Notes: generated from the letters alone by a model not told the origin. Shown: positions 14,110 to 23,912, counted from the stretch's first letter. The stretch is 64,000 bases of DNA from JACJYC01 sp964558465 (GCA_964558465.1 CAZLEF010000028.1:17694-81693), one strand, 5' to 3'. Made by a program: numbers and translations.

Positions 14110-17100
14110 TTACCGCAGCAACGTCACATCCCCTTTCAGGGTTACCAGTTCGCCGCCGATCTCGTAGGCGATCTGGTAAATGTAGGCGTCAGATGCGGCG
14201 GGCTGGCCTTTGAAGGTCCCGTCCCAGCCGGTGTTGTCGTTGCTTTCGAACACCAGCTGGCCCCACCGGTTGTAGACCCTGAACTGGCGGATGGAAAATT
14301 GCCTGGCATTGTAATACACCCGGAACACGTCGTTCACTTCGTCGCCGTTCGGGGTGAATACATTGGGGACCCTGGCTTCGTTGGGTACCAGTGCGATCAC
14401 GATGGTTCCCGTTCCCGAGCAACCCTGGTTGGTTGTCACCTCCACTTCGTACACGAGGTTTTCGGGTTGATCCCCCGTAGGCACGCCCGAAGTCTGGTTC
14501 TGGGTGGTGGTTTGGCCGTCCACGCCGAGGCCGGTCCAGGTATAGGTGGTTACTTGCTGGTCAGCGACGATGGTGTTGGCGGTCAGGGTAAGGGTTTCCC
14601 CGGAATAGACCGTGTCGATCGGGTCGGAGGTCAGGTTCACCGGGAAATTGTTATCAAAAACGGTAACGGTGACGGTTTCACTGTCTGTTCCGCAATTATC
14701 GCCGTACACGTAGTTGACGGTCACGTCCACGGTTTCATCCGGGTTTAAGGTAAGGGTATTCGCATTATTGCCGGTCGGTTCGCCGTTGACGGTCCAGGAA
14801 AAAATTTCGGTTACGCCATCAGGCGCTGTGCCGTTGGCCGTCAGCGTGACGGCGTTCCCCAGACAGGCGGATGCGCCCTCCAGTTCGACCATGGAAATGG
14901 GGACTACTTCAATCGTCACCGGCCCGCCGACCGATCCGCATTCGTTGGTTGCGGTCAGGGTATAGGTTGTGGTTTCATCCGGGCTGACCGACAACAAGGC
15001 CTCCATGGAGGAGAAGCCGGAGTCGACGGACGAGGTCCAGGAATAATCACTGGTCCCGTCTGTGGCGCTGTTGAGGCGCACATTTGTACCGGCGCCTTCG
15101 CAGATCTCACGGTCCGGACTCAGGGCAAAAACCGGCAAGGGCCGTATGACAACCGAAACCGACGCCTCACCTGTACACTCCCCTTCCTGCGCTTTTACGG
15201 TATAAACGGTGGTGAACAAGGGACTGAGTACCGGATCCAGGCAATCCGTACAACTGATATTTTCGGCAGGTTCCCAGGATATGTCGCCCTGTCCCTGAAA
15301 CTCCAGCATAACCGGAACGGATTGCCCCTGGCAAATCGTGGTATCCACCGGATTCGGTATCAGGATCTGGGGTTCCACTACATTGATGAGCAACCGGGTG
15401 GTGTCCACACATTTGTTATTGGTAGTAACCCGGGTATAATAAGAGGTATCCTGCGCAGTGAAGACCATAAAGGCCAGCGAATCGCCTGTTTCAAAACCCA
15501 GGCCTTCAATCCACTGGTGTTCGATGTCCGGGAAATCGCGGGGCTCGTAAAAATTCATGGACGTAATTTTGACGATATCGCCCTGGCAGTAAAAATCTTT
15601 TTGAGGGTCGGTCATCAGGCTCAGGTCCGGCAAGGAGTCTACCCTGGCAAAGATGGAGTCAAAAACGATACAGGCCCCAACATTGAAGCTGGTGTAGTAC
15701 CAGGTTGAGACTTCCGGTGTGCGCGACACTTCCAGCACGAGCGTATCGGTCAGGCTGCCGTCGCTGGACGACCATACGAGGTTCTCTCCGCTTCCGGTGC
15801 TGGTGACGGCATTGAGGTTCAACTCTTCACCCAGACACAGAAAAGCGGTATCCAATGCGCTTCCGTCCACCTGGATATCCACATCTGCAGGCACAACCTC
15901 GATGGTGATCTCTTCCGTTTGTTCACAGGCGCCGTTTGCGCTTTCCGCCCGGAGGGTATAGGTTGTGGTAACCTGAGGGGTGGCCAGCGGGCCTGAAATG
16001 CTGTCGTCGTCCAGTCCTTCCGATGGCGTCCAGGTGTACAGGGTCGCTTCCGGGTCAATCATATTGGCCAGTTGAACGCTATAATTCTGGCAGATCATGG
16101 TGTCGTTGGCGACAGTCGGGAACTCAAACAGATTGACATCGATCAGGACGCTGTCGGCTACCATACACCCCGCCAGTTCTACCGAGGCGATGTACAGCGT
16201 TGTGGCCAGCGGTTTTGCGGTTACCTCGGCGCCGTTGGGGTTGTCCAGTCCGGCGACAGGCAGCCAGGTCAGGTTGGAATGCAGGAGGTTGTCGGTCACT
16301 ACCAGACGAACAGAATCTCCGGTGCAAATGGCGGTGGGGTCCAACGCTTCAATTTCGATAACAGGATCTATCACTTGTAAATAGACCGAATCGATATCGC
16401 GGCAAAAAGCCCCAATAAAACCTTCCACTCCGATCCAACGGCTGAATCCAGGCGTTACGGACGTTTCAGCGCTGGCCGGATCGCTGAACAAACCCGCCGG
16501 GCTCCAGAAATAAGTGGCGCCGCCGGCGGCCTGCACTACGATGCTGCTGTCGGCGCAAACCAGCAAAGTATCGCTGGGCGCCAGAATGTCCACGACAAGT
16601 TCGTCGTGCAATTCGATTTCAAGTACGGTATAGGTCACCTCGCCGCAACCGAAGTCGTTGGAAAGGGAAACGATGATGGTTTCAATGGCCTCGGCTTCCA
16701 GGTCCGACAAAGGGGTGATGGGGAAAGCATACTCGGTTTGTCCGGGCAAAAAGGTAATGGAGGCCGGCAAGCTCAGGTCGTAGTCCACCCCCTGCACGGC
16801 TGTGCCGGTAATGGTGACCTTGTAGGTGACGGTATCTTCCAGGGGGTTATTCAACCGGACGACCAGTTCGTCGGGTGTATTGGTACAGTCTTCGATGAGG
16901 TAGTCGATGCCGGAATTGAAGACGACCTCCAGTCTCGGTGTGCCGCCCCGCAATTCGGAGATGAATACCCCTGAATCGTAAATACCGTCGTTCCGGTCGG
17001 CGATGGCCAGTTTGAGGTGGTAAGTATTACAGGGGATGGTGGTTATACGCGCCGTTAAACTCTTTTTGACACCGAGAAAGTCGGATGTCAGGCCATCGTA

Positions 17101-18579
17101 TTCCAGGCTTTCCCCAATTTCGTTGTTGCGGTAGAATTGCCAGTTATCGATGTTGTTGACGCTGTTGATCTGAACGGGCGTAGTGCCGTCGGGCAAAACG
17201 GCGACATTGATCTGGTTGTTCATATTGGGGTCGCCGGTTATGCCCGGCCCGGAAGCCAGAAAAGCGAAGATATCGTTGAAGTCGGACCCCACAAATTCCG
17301 TATATTCTTCCGAGCCGAACACATATTCGAAGGTCAGTTCATCGGTGGCGGCAAAAACATCCAGTTCGACGATACAAGCATCCTGCGACTCGATTTCTTC
17401 ACCAAACAAAGTGGAGAGATAATCCAGGTCAGGGTCGCCCGGGAAACCATTGTCATCGCCGGTGCTGCCCGAATTATTCCGCCCGGGGGCGTTGTTGACG
17501 TCGCCCGTGGTCAGGATCAGGCCGCGGTCCAGGCCCAGGTCGGTCGTATCTCCGGCCACGAAAGTCCCGTAGGCATTATCGGCGCAACTGACCGACGTTA
17601 CGGTCGCTACCGTTTGGGGGGTTGAAACAAAGTCCTCAATCTGCTCATTGGTAACGCCCTCGGTCACCACGATCGGATCATAGGGCTGGCAGGGAAAAGC
17701 CGAACATTCCCAGGCCCCGGCAAACCCCTCCAGTGTGATGGAGGCGTCGGAAATAAACTGGACCGTCAGGCAACCGCTGCTGGCCTGTACCTGGAAACAA
17801 ACAGCGCCGCCTGCTGAAATCGCAAATCCGCCGATATCGGCAATGATCGTACTGGGATCGGCAACCGGACCGTCGTAAAAAACAAGGTTGTCAAATGCGT
17901 CCTCTTCAATATTGTAATACTCGAGGGTGAAGGTGATGCATTGGGTGAAATCGGATGGACAAATTGAAAAAGTATAGTCTTCGTTGTCGCTGTAATCGCC
18001 ATCCGGGCCGCCGGAATCGTACAACAATCCGGAACAGGCCGAAGAACCGCCCTCGTCCACATTATTGGCAGGCTCTTTTTCGTCGACACAAACCTGGAAA
18101 CTGCCCCAATTGGGCGTTCCTGTGGCGGAATAATCGTTAATCCGCAGAAAGTAGATGACGCTGGGCGTCAGTCCTTCAACATCGAGTTCTACCGTGGTTT
18201 CGCCCAGGTTGGCGGAGGCGCACAACAGTTCGGCCAGTCCGTCGGGTTCACAGTCACCCCGGTAGATAGCGATCTGGGGATTGACCAGGGCGGGAACGGG
18301 GCCGTCGGCAAGACCGGTAACGGTTATGGTGTAATCAAAAATGGTATCCGAGGTTGTAAAAGCGAACCAGACGTCGTTCTGGACGCCGCCTCCGTTGAAA
18401 CAGGACGGAATATTGCCAAAACCAATATTACTGGCCGTAGCATTGATATTCGAAAAAAACACATTGGGGCAGGCCGGCGCAACGCCGAGATCAATCAGTC
18501 CCCCGCAGTCGTCGTTCGCCGGTTGGGCCGCTAATCCCAGGGTTAGCGCACTTAAAACAATGGTAAAGAACTGCTTCAT
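14110..18579 (-). CDS. Giant multidomain T9SS cargo protein with gliding-type sorting domain
   Basis: 1489 residues from the ATG at 18579 (signal peptide MKQFFTIVLSALTLGLAAQ). In order: a PPC-like beta-sandwich (PANDDCGGLIDLG..., about 20-165), a CUB-like domain (about 170-290), a choice-of-anchor L domain (about 310-540; GSEEYTEFVGSDFNDIFAFL and ASGPGITG), a Calx-beta-like segment (about 545-650), then a long run of PKD/Ig-like repeats with typical TTTYTLTATN strands. The end has the type-B C-terminal domain: VFTPNGDEVNDVFRV, FRVYNRWGQLVFESND, TGWDGTFKGQPA, YIYQIAYEIGG. That domain directs secretion by the type IX system and surface attachment. It is probably an adhesin or matrix protein. 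It lies between two cytochrome genes. Confidence 0.9.
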   Translation of the reverse strand: MKQFFTIVLSALTLGLAAQPANDDCGGLIDLGVAPACPNVFFSNINATASNIGFGNIPSCFNGGGVQNDVWFAFTTSDTIFDYTITVTGLADGPVPALVNPQIAIYRGDCEPDGLAELLCASANLGETTVELDVEGLTPSVIYFLRINDYSATGTPNWGSFQVCVDEKEPANNVDEGGSSACSGLLYDSGGPDGDYSDNEDYTFSICPSDFTQCITFTLEYYNIEEDAFDNLVFYDGPVADPSTIIADIGGFAISAGGAVCFQVQASSGCLTVQFISDASITLEGFAGAWECSAFPCQPYDPIVVTEGVTNEQIEDFVSTPQTVATVTSVSCADNAYGTFVAGDTTDLGLDRGLILTTGDVNNAPGRNNSGSTGDDNGFPGDPDLDYLSTLFGEEIESQDACIVELDVFAATDELTFEYVFGSEEYTEFVGSDFNDIFAFLASGPGITGDPNMNNQINVAVLPDGTTPVQINSVNNIDNWQFYRNNEIGESLEYDGLTSDFLGVKKSLTARITTIPCNTYHLKLAIADRNDGIYDSGVFISELRGGTPRLEVVFNSGIDYLIEDCTNTPDELVVRLNNPLEDTVTYKVTITGTAVQGVDYDLSLPASITFLPGQTEYAFPITPLSDLEAEAIETIIVSLSNDFGCGEVTYTVLEIELHDELVVDILAPSDTLLVCADSSIVVQAAGGATYFWSPAGLFSDPASAETSVTPGFSRWIGVEGFIGAFCRDIDSVYLQVIDPVIEIEALDPTAICTGDSVRLVVTDNLLHSNLTWLPVAGLDNPNGAEVTAKPLATTLYIASVELAGCMVADSVLIDVNLFEFPTVANDTMICQNYSVQLANMIDPEATLYTWTPSEGLDDDSISGPLATPQVTTTYTLRAESANGACEQTEEITIEVVPADVDIQVDGSALDTAFLCLGEELNLNAVTSTGSGENLVWSSSDGSLTDTLVLEVSRTPEVSTWYYTSFNVGACIVFDSIFARVDSLPDLSLMTDPQKDFYCQGDIVKITSMNFYEPRDFPDIEHQWIEGLGFETGDSLAFMVFTAQDTSYYTRVTTNNKCVDTTRLLINVVEPQILIPNPVDTTICQGQSVPVMLEFQGQGDISWEPAENISCTDCLDPVLSPLFTTVYTVKAQEGECTGEASVSVVIRPLPVFALSPDREICEGAGTNVRLNSATDGTSDYSWTSSVDSGFSSMEALLSVSPDETTTYTLTATNECGSVGGPVTIEVVPISMVELEGASACLGNAVTLTANGTAPDGVTEIFSWTVNGEPTGNNANTLTLNPDETVDVTVNYVYGDNCGTDSETVTVTVFDNNFPVNLTSDPIDTVYSGETLTLTANTIVADQQVTTYTWTGLGVDGQTTTQNQTSGVPTGDQPENLVYEVEVTTNQGCSGTGTIVIALVPNEARVPNVFTPNGDEVNDVFRVYYNARQFSIRQFRVYNRWGQLVFESNDNTGWDGTFKGQPAASDAYIYQIAYEIGGELVTLKGDVTLLR

Positions 18580-18690
18580 AAAAACAATTTCAGTTAATTG
18601 GGCCAAAGAAAAGGATTTTGAATGGATAGACAGCGCTAAAGCCCGGGTTTTGGTCGGTAAGGTAGCAATTTAATAGAAAATGCAACGGGG

Positions 18691-18711
18691 AAAATGCAAA
18701 ATGCAAAATGC
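18691..18711. repeat. Heptamer microsatellite AAAATGC x3
   Basis: Three tandem AAAATGC units in the 168-base gap between the mono-haem cytochrome and the giant adhesin gene, with one more isolated copy at about 18677. Confidence 0.7.
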
Positions 18712-18747
18712 AAAAGGACGCCCCGTGATCTTTTGCCGAACGATCCT

Positions 18748-19164
18748 TTACTCGGCGGGGTCACATTTTTCGAGACCATTTTTGATCTGCCCGAGCGGTA
18801 CATATCCGTAGTCGTTTCCCCAGGCAGACCGGATGAAATTGACAATATTGGCGATCTCGAATTCGGTCAATGCCGGAAATCCTGCCATCGGCTGCCGGTA
18901 CACCTGCCCGTTAACAACCACTGTGTCCGGAAGCCCATAACGGATAACACAAGCGGTGGCGCCAACCTGGTCCCGGACAAAATCCGCCCCCGCCAGCGGC
19001 GGGATCAGCCCGCGCAGGCCCTTGCCGTCTTCCATATGACAGTTTACACATAAGCTGTTGTACAACATTTCCCCTTGTGTGAAACGGTTTCCTTTGCAGG
19101 ACCAAAGACCTAATATGCCGGCCAGGGCCATAAAAATAAATGTCAAACGCAAAACAAGATTCAT
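18748..19164 (-). CDS. Mono-haem c-type cytochrome lipoprotein
   Basis: 138 residues from the ATG at 19164; ATGs at 19194 and 19263 are also in frame but the shortest start gives a clean lipoprotein signal (MNLVLRLTFIFMALAGILGL followed by WSC, Cys23). The haem motif CVNCH is at 39-43, followed by MEDGKGLRGLIPPLAGADF, a class I cytochrome pattern, and PMAGFPALTEFEIANIVNF holds the likely methionine axial ligand. A small envelope electron carrier, or the cytochrome partner of a larger oxidase. It is the first of three co-oriented genes (cytochrome, adhesin, di-haem cytochrome). Confidence 0.9.
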   Translation of the reverse strand: MNLVLRLTFIFMALAGILGLWSCKGNRFTQGEMLYNSLCVNCHMEDGKGLRGLIPPLAGADFVRDQVGATACVIRYGLPDTVVVNGQVYRQPMAGFPALTEFEIANIVNFIRSAWGNDYGYVPLGQIKNGLEKCDPAE

Positions 19165-19691
19165 GGCAAAAATTTTTAAACCTCGGATATTCATCGTAAT
19201 TTGTTGTAAATTGTTTAAGAGCTTGTTAGATCTGAAAACGGCACAAGACTGACGAACTGCCAACTTTCCGCCAAAAATGAAAAATATTTCCGGATGGGAG
19301 TTCTACTTTGTCACTTTAAGCTAACGAGAGTGATAAGGGATAGCGGTCTGCCACGAAGCGGTCCAGCGGACCGACATTTTTGTAACTGCCCCGGATGAGA
19401 ACGGCTCCCGGTCCGGCGGACCGGTATCTAACTATCCGAAGCAGGTTGAACCGGGCGATCAAAACCAGTTTACCCGCAAGGTTTCTGGTTATCTTTTTAG
19501 CCTTTTACACCGCATGCGGCAAAAGATGCCGGACCTATGGCCCGGAAGCCCTGTCGATTGGGCGGTGTTACCAAGATAGCGGACCACTGGCCCGCCTGAA
19601 AGTTTAATTCAAAGGTGTGGCGGACAGCAAATTTTTCCCAAACCAATACAGGTTTCTTTTGTTATGCTTTCAAAAATAAAATATCCCGGAT
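19165..19691. other. 527-base intergenic region with short palindromes, no convincing gene
   Basis: The region separates the divergent mono-haem cytochrome and Cry-DASH genes. It holds two GC-rich hairpins, CGGTCCAGCGGACCG (19359-19373) and CCGGTCCGGCGGACCGG (19409-19425), and several looser GCGGACC/GGCCCG segments up to 19600, which look like diverged copies of one palindromic repeat. A 70-codon open frame at 19395-19607 runs through these repeats and has no recognisable protein features. Confidence 0.55.
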
Positions 19692-21119
19692 ATGAATAAA
19701 AGGCGGGCAATTGTGTGGTTCCGGCAGGATTTGAGGTTGCATGACAACGAAGCGCTCAGCGAGGCTTTGAAAATCGCCGATGAGGTGACGCCGGTCTATA
19801 TTTTTGATGAAAGGACTTTTAAAGGGAAAACCCGGTTCGGCTTTCCCAAAACTGGCCGGCACAGGGCGCAATTCATCCTGGAATCTGTGGCGGATCTGCG
19901 GGCGTCGCTGCAAAAACTGGGCTGCGACCTCTGGATCCGGGTGGGCAAACCGGAAGAAATCATTTTCGAACTGGCCCGGAACATCAAAAGCAGTTGGGTA
20001 TTCTGCAACCGCGAACGAACGCGGGAGGAAGTCCGGGTGCAGGATGCACTGGAAAAAAATTTGTGGAGTATCGGCCAGGAAATCTGGTACTCCAGGGGAA
20101 AGATGCTGTTTTATACGGCCGATCTGCCGTTTCCGGTCACCCATACCCCAGATGTTTTTACTCAATTCCGGAAAGAAGTGGAAAAAATTGTACCGGTGCG
20201 GGAGCCCATTCCTAATCCGGTCAAACTTCCGCCCCTGACCATCCCCCTGGATTTTGGCCCTTTGCCGCCGGCCGACCAGCTTAGCCCGGCAGTTTTCAGG
20301 GACGAACCGGAGACCGGGTCTGAATTTAAAGGGGGCGAGACGGCCGGTCTGGAAAGATTGCATTACTATATCTGGGAATCCGGGCTGATCCGGAATTACA
20401 AGGAAACCCGGAACGGCTTGCTGGGGGCTGATTTTTCCTCCAAATTCTCACCCTGGCTGGCCCAGGGCTGCCTTTCGCCGAAACTCATCTACCACGAGAT
20501 CAAAAAATACGAAGCCCGGTTCGGGGAAAACGAATCCACGTATTGGCTGATATTCGAACTGATGTGGCGGGATTTTTTCCGGTTCATGGGTAAAAAACAC
20601 GGCAACAAGATTTTTTTGAAAAGCGGAACGGCGGGCAAATCTGTTTCCTTCTGGACGGAAGACTGGGAGCTTTTTCAAAAATGGGCGGAAGGCCAAACGG
20701 GCATTCCCTTTATCGACGCCAACATGCGGGAACTCCGGAAAACAGGTTTCATGTCAAACCGCGGCCGCCAAAACGTCGCCAGTTTTCTGGTCAAGGACCT
20801 GAATGTCAATTGGCTGATGGGGGCTGAATATTTCGAATCGTTTCTGATCGACTACGACCCATGCAGCAATTACGGAAATTGGAATTATATTGCAGGCGTC
20901 GGGAGCGACCCGCGCGAAGACCGCTATTTCAATATTTACGCCCAGGCCAAACGTTACGACCCCAAGGGGGATTATGTCCGGCATTGGTTGCCTGAACTGA
21001 ACGGGCTTCCCCCTGAAAAAATTCATCAACCCGAACTGCTGAGCCCGGAGGAACAGGAAGTTTACAATTTCTACATCGGCAAAGATTACCCGGAACCTAT
21101 GATCGATCTTGTCAATTAA
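19692..21119 (+). CDS. Cryptochrome DASH / photolyase-family flavoprotein
   Basis: 475 residues. The N-terminal photolyase alpha/beta domain starts IVWFRQDLRLHDNEAL. The FAD-binding helical domain has FSPWLAQGCLSPKLIYHEIK, YWLIFELMWRDFFRFMGKKH, GIPFIDANMRELRKTGFMSN, RGRQNVASFLVKDL, DYDPCSNYGNWNYIAGVGSD and PREDRYFNIYAQAKRYDPKG, which together are diagnostic of the DASH subfamily. DASH proteins repair cyclobutane pyrimidine dimers in single-stranded DNA and may sense blue light. It is followed after nine bases by the cNMP/CBS/DUF294 gene. Confidence 0.95.
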   Translation: MNKRRAIVWFRQDLRLHDNEALSEALKIADEVTPVYIFDERTFKGKTRFGFPKTGRHRAQFILESVADLRASLQKLGCDLWIRVGKPEEIIFELARNIKSSWVFCNRERTREEVRVQDALEKNLWSIGQEIWYSRGKMLFYTADLPFPVTHTPDVFTQFRKEVEKIVPVREPIPNPVKLPPLTIPLDFGPLPPADQLSPAVFRDEPETGSEFKGGETAGLERLHYYIWESGLIRNYKETRNGLLGADFSSKFSPWLAQGCLSPKLIYHEIKKYEARFGENESTYWLIFELMWRDFFRFMGKKHGNKIFLKSGTAGKSVSFWTEDWELFQKWAEGQTGIPFIDANMRELRKTGFMSNRGRQNVASFLVKDLNVNWLMGAEYFESFLIDYDPCSNYGNWNYIAGVGSDPREDRYFNIYAQAKRYDPKGDYVRHWLPELNGLPPEKIHQPELLSPEEQEVYNFYIGKDYPEPMIDLVN

Positions 21120-21128
21120 GCCAGGATT

Positions 21129-23063
21129 ATGGCCAACACCATCAGCACCAGGATTTACGATTTCCTCAAGGATTTCCCGCCCTTTAACCTGTTCGAACCG
21201 GATCAATTAAAACGGATCTCGGCCGCCGTTACCGTCCGGTATTGCCGGCCCAATGAATTTATTTTTCAGCAAGGCGAACACCCCGCAAAATCCATTTTTG
21301 TCGTCCGGGAAGGCGCCGTACACCTCGTCCGGACGGAAGAAGGCCAGGAAATACTGGTGGATGAATGCGATGAAGGCGATATTTTTGGCATCCGCCCGCT
21401 GATCAACGACGACAATTACGCCCTTTCGGCCAAGGCGGTGGAAGAATCCCTGTTGTACGTTGTAAATGTGGAGGGCAATGTAGAGTCCTGGAGTGCCAAC
21501 CCCAAAGTAGCGCATTATTTTATCAGCAGTTTTGCCGAAGGGCTGCGGCGTAACTACGACACGGGGTTCCGGAACCAGTTGTTTATTGAAAAAGACCGGT
21601 TGATCGACGGGCACTTTCATCTGGTGGAGATCCAGTCGCTCGATCACAGCAAAAAACCTGTGACCTGCCCACCCAAAACCACGATCAGGGAGGCTGCCGC
21701 CCGAATGTCCGGCGAAGAAGTCAGCTCAATCATCGTTGTAGATGAACAATTCCACCCGTTGGGCATTATCACCGACAAAGACCTGCGCAAAAAGGTGGCC
21801 ACAGGGTTCGTACCGATCAACAAATGGGTGGATGAAATTATGTCGAAGCCGGTGATCACCTCCCGCAAAGAAATGACCGTGGCCGACGCCCAGATGGATA
21901 TGGTCAAATACCGCATTCACCACCTCTGCATGACCGAAGACGGCACGCCCGGTTCGCCGGTAGTGGGCGTTATCTCCGAACACGACCTCCTGGTCGTCCA
22001 GGGCAACAATCCGGCCATTTTGATCCGGGAGATCCGGCGCAGCAAAAAAGCCACGGAATTAAAAAATATCCGCGAACGTTCGGAAACCCTGCTGCAGAAA
22101 TATGTTTACCAGGAGGTAGCCATCGCCTATATTTCTTCCCTGATGACAGAGATCAATGATGCTTTGATCACCCGGGTTATCGGGATCTGCGAAGAACAGC
22201 TCGCAGGTGAAGGCATTCCGGCGCCGGCTGTGCCGTATTGCTGGCTGACCATCGGCAGCCAGGGCCGGGAAGAACAATTGTTGCGCACCGACCAGGACAG
22301 CGCATTGGTGTTTGCCGACGTGCCGGAAGCGGAACACCCTGCCGTGAAGGCTTATTTCCTGACCTTGTCCGGAAGAGTGACCACCCTGCTCAACGAATGT
22401 GGTTTCGATTATTGCCCGGGCGATATGATGGCGAGCAACCCAAAATGGTGTTCCTCCCTGTTCGACTGGAAAAACCAGTTCACGCAATGGATATTTGAAC
22501 CCACCCCGGAAGCGGTGTTGCACGGGGAGATTTTTTTTGATTACCGCGCGGTTTACGGCGACAAGACCCTGGCTGACGCCCTGACGGAACATATTTTTGA
22601 AGCTGTCGGCCGTCAAACCATTTTCCTCTCTTTCCTGGCCAAAGCAGCGCTTCAAAATCCGTCGCCGCTTACCTTTTTCCGGGGTTTTGTCGTGGAAAGG
22701 AGCGGTGAGCACAAAGATGAATTTGATATCAAATCAAGGGCGATGATGCCCCTTGCCGACGCCGCAAGGGTGCTGATCCTGGGGGCAAAGGTCGGCAGGA
22801 TCAACAACACCATCAAGCGGTTTGAGAAACTGGCCGAACTGGAGCCGAACAATGCCGAATTGTACCGGCAGGCGGCTGATGCGTACGGCCTGCTGATGCG
22901 GTATAGGGCTTTGCAGGGTTTAAGGAACCGGAACTCTGGCCGGTATTTCAAACCTTCCGAGCTGTCAAAAATGGAGCGGATCAACCTTCGGAACAGCTTT
23001 CAGCCGATCCAGGAATTGCAATCCTTGCTGAATATGCGATATCAGTTGGCTTATATGCGGTGA
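21129..23063 (+). CDS. cNMP-binding/CBS/DUF294 nucleotidyltransferase-like protein
   Basis: 644 residues. In order: a cyclic-nucleotide-binding-like domain (about 10-125; FIFQQGEHPAKSIFVVREGA), a pair of CBS domains (about 170-290; SSIIVVDEQFHPLGIITDKD and VVGVISEHDLLV), a GlnD-like nucleotidyltransferase core (about 370-395; IGSQGREEQLLRTDQDSALV with the GS...DxD metal site) and the DUF294 C-terminal helical domain. Such proteins are thought to act as cytosolic regulators that sense nucleotides and perhaps uridylylate or adenylylate a partner; the target is not known. The nine-base spacing to Cry-DASH and the closely following exonuclease gene suggest an operon. Confidence 0.92.
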   Translation: MANTISTRIYDFLKDFPPFNLFEPDQLKRISAAVTVRYCRPNEFIFQQGEHPAKSIFVVREGAVHLVRTEEGQEILVDECDEGDIFGIRPLINDDNYALSAKAVEESLLYVVNVEGNVESWSANPKVAHYFISSFAEGLRRNYDTGFRNQLFIEKDRLIDGHFHLVEIQSLDHSKKPVTCPPKTTIREAAARMSGEEVSSIIVVDEQFHPLGIITDKDLRKKVATGFVPINKWVDEIMSKPVITSRKEMTVADAQMDMVKYRIHHLCMTEDGTPGSPVVGVISEHDLLVVQGNNPAILIREIRRSKKATELKNIRERSETLLQKYVYQEVAIAYISSLMTEINDALITRVIGICEEQLAGEGIPAPAVPYCWLTIGSQGREEQLLRTDQDSALVFADVPEAEHPAVKAYFLTLSGRVTTLLNECGFDYCPGDMMASNPKWCSSLFDWKNQFTQWIFEPTPEAVLHGEIFFDYRAVYGDKTLADALTEHIFEAVGRQTIFLSFLAKAALQNPSPLTFFRGFVVERSGEHKDEFDIKSRAMMPLADAARVLILGAKVGRINNTIKRFEKLAELEPNNAELYRQAADAYGLLMRYRALQGLRNRNSGRYFKPSELSKMERINLRNSFQPIQELQSLLNMRYQLAYMR

Positions 23064-23080
23064 AAGTTGGCAGTTGGCAG

Positions 23081-23180
23081 GCCTCTGAGCGTAGTCAAAG
23101 AGGCAGTGGCCAGTCATTTAACCGGTTCGGTTTGTCTTCTATCCCAAACAACCCCAAACAATCCCAAACAACCCCAAACC
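23081..23180. repeat. Hairpin repeat copy and 20-bp tandem repeat in the DUF294-exonuclease gap
   Basis: GCCTCT (23081-23086) and AGAGGC (23099-23104) flank a variant core TGAGCGTAGTCAA of the recurring hairpin family, preceded by TTGGCAGTTGGCAG. Further on, a 20-base unit beginning ATCCCAAACAACCCC is repeated twice (23141-23160, 23161-23180), ending eight bases before the exonuclease start codon. Confidence 0.7.
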
Positions 23181-23188
23181 CTCTGACT

Positions 23189-23872
23189 ATGAAATTTTTT
23201 ACCCGAAATAGCAGTAAAGATCCGGACGATCGCCCGAAGTTCTGGCGGGATTATCTTTCGGCTTTCCACCCCCCTTTTGATCCCGGGACGCCGATCCGGA
23301 AGGCTCGTTTTTTTGTATTGGATACGGAAACGACCGGCACAGACCCTTCCAAAGACCACCTGCTTGCCATCGGAGCGGTTCCGGTCCAAAACTGGAACAT
23401 CGAGGTTGCCGGTTCTTTTGAATGCACCATCCGGCAAACCGCCGGCGCCTCCGCGGCATCCGTTCCCATTCACGGAATACTGCCCAAAGAACAACCGGAC
23501 AGCCTGCCGGAAGCCGAAGCCATCGAACAATTTATCCGGCTGGCCGGCAATAGCATTTTGGTCGGCCACCATATCGGTTTTGACCTTGCCATGATCAATA
23601 AGTCCCTGAAACCATTGACGGGAGGAAAGTTAAAAAACAAAATCCTCGACACAGGATTATTGTCAAGAAGGGTCAACCCGGTTTCCGGCGTGCTTTACCC
23701 TTCCGCGCCTTTAGGTCTGGATGAGTTGTGCAGGCAATACCAGATCCGGCCCAGCGACCGGCATACGGCTGCAGGAGACGCCATGATCACTGCCATCCTT
23801 TTTTTGAAGTTGCTCTCCAGGCTGAGAAACCGGGGCGTTCACGTCGTCGGCGATTTATTACGCCAAAGGTGA
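23189..23872 (+). CDS. DnaQ-like 3'-5' exonuclease (DEDD family)
   Basis: 227 residues from the ATG at 23189; an in-frame ATG at 23060 overlaps the DUF294 gene and would translate the intergenic repeats, so it was not chosen. Exonuclease motifs: FFVLDTETTGTDPSKDHLLA (ExoI, Asp-x-Glu), LVGHHIGFDLAMIN (ExoII) and HTAAGDAMITAILF (ExoIII with His and Asp), the DEDDh arrangement. An N-terminal extension of about 45 residues precedes it. This type often sits next to DUF294 proteins in Bacteroidota and other phyla; the shared pathway is not established. It is not the polymerase III epsilon subunit itself as far as can be seen. Confidence 0.9.
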   Translation: MKFFTRNSSKDPDDRPKFWRDYLSAFHPPFDPGTPIRKARFFVLDTETTGTDPSKDHLLAIGAVPVQNWNIEVAGSFECTIRQTAGASAASVPIHGILPKEQPDSLPEAEAIEQFIRLAGNSILVGHHIGFDLAMINKSLKPLTGGKLKNKILDTGLLSRRVNPVSGVLYPSAPLGLDELCRQYQIRPSDRHTAAGDAMITAILFLKLLSRLRNRGVHVVGDLLRQR

Positions 23873-23904
23873 AAATGAAAACCCTGAATATGACGTTCTT
23901 TTGG

Positions 23905-23912
23905 TAGCTTTG
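23905..23912 (+). promoter_or_regulatory. Candidate -7 promoter element for the DUF3298 lipoprotein gene
   Basis: TAGCTTTG matches TAnnTTTG exactly, 43 bases before the GTG start. No clear -33 element was identified. Confidence 0.4.

Noticed and set aside
19395..19607. A 70-codon frame with a short hydrophobic stretch and a TAC-like lipobox
   Set aside because: It lies across repeated GC-rich palindromes, has no recognisable family and the hydrophobic segment is internal; it is more likely a chance frame.
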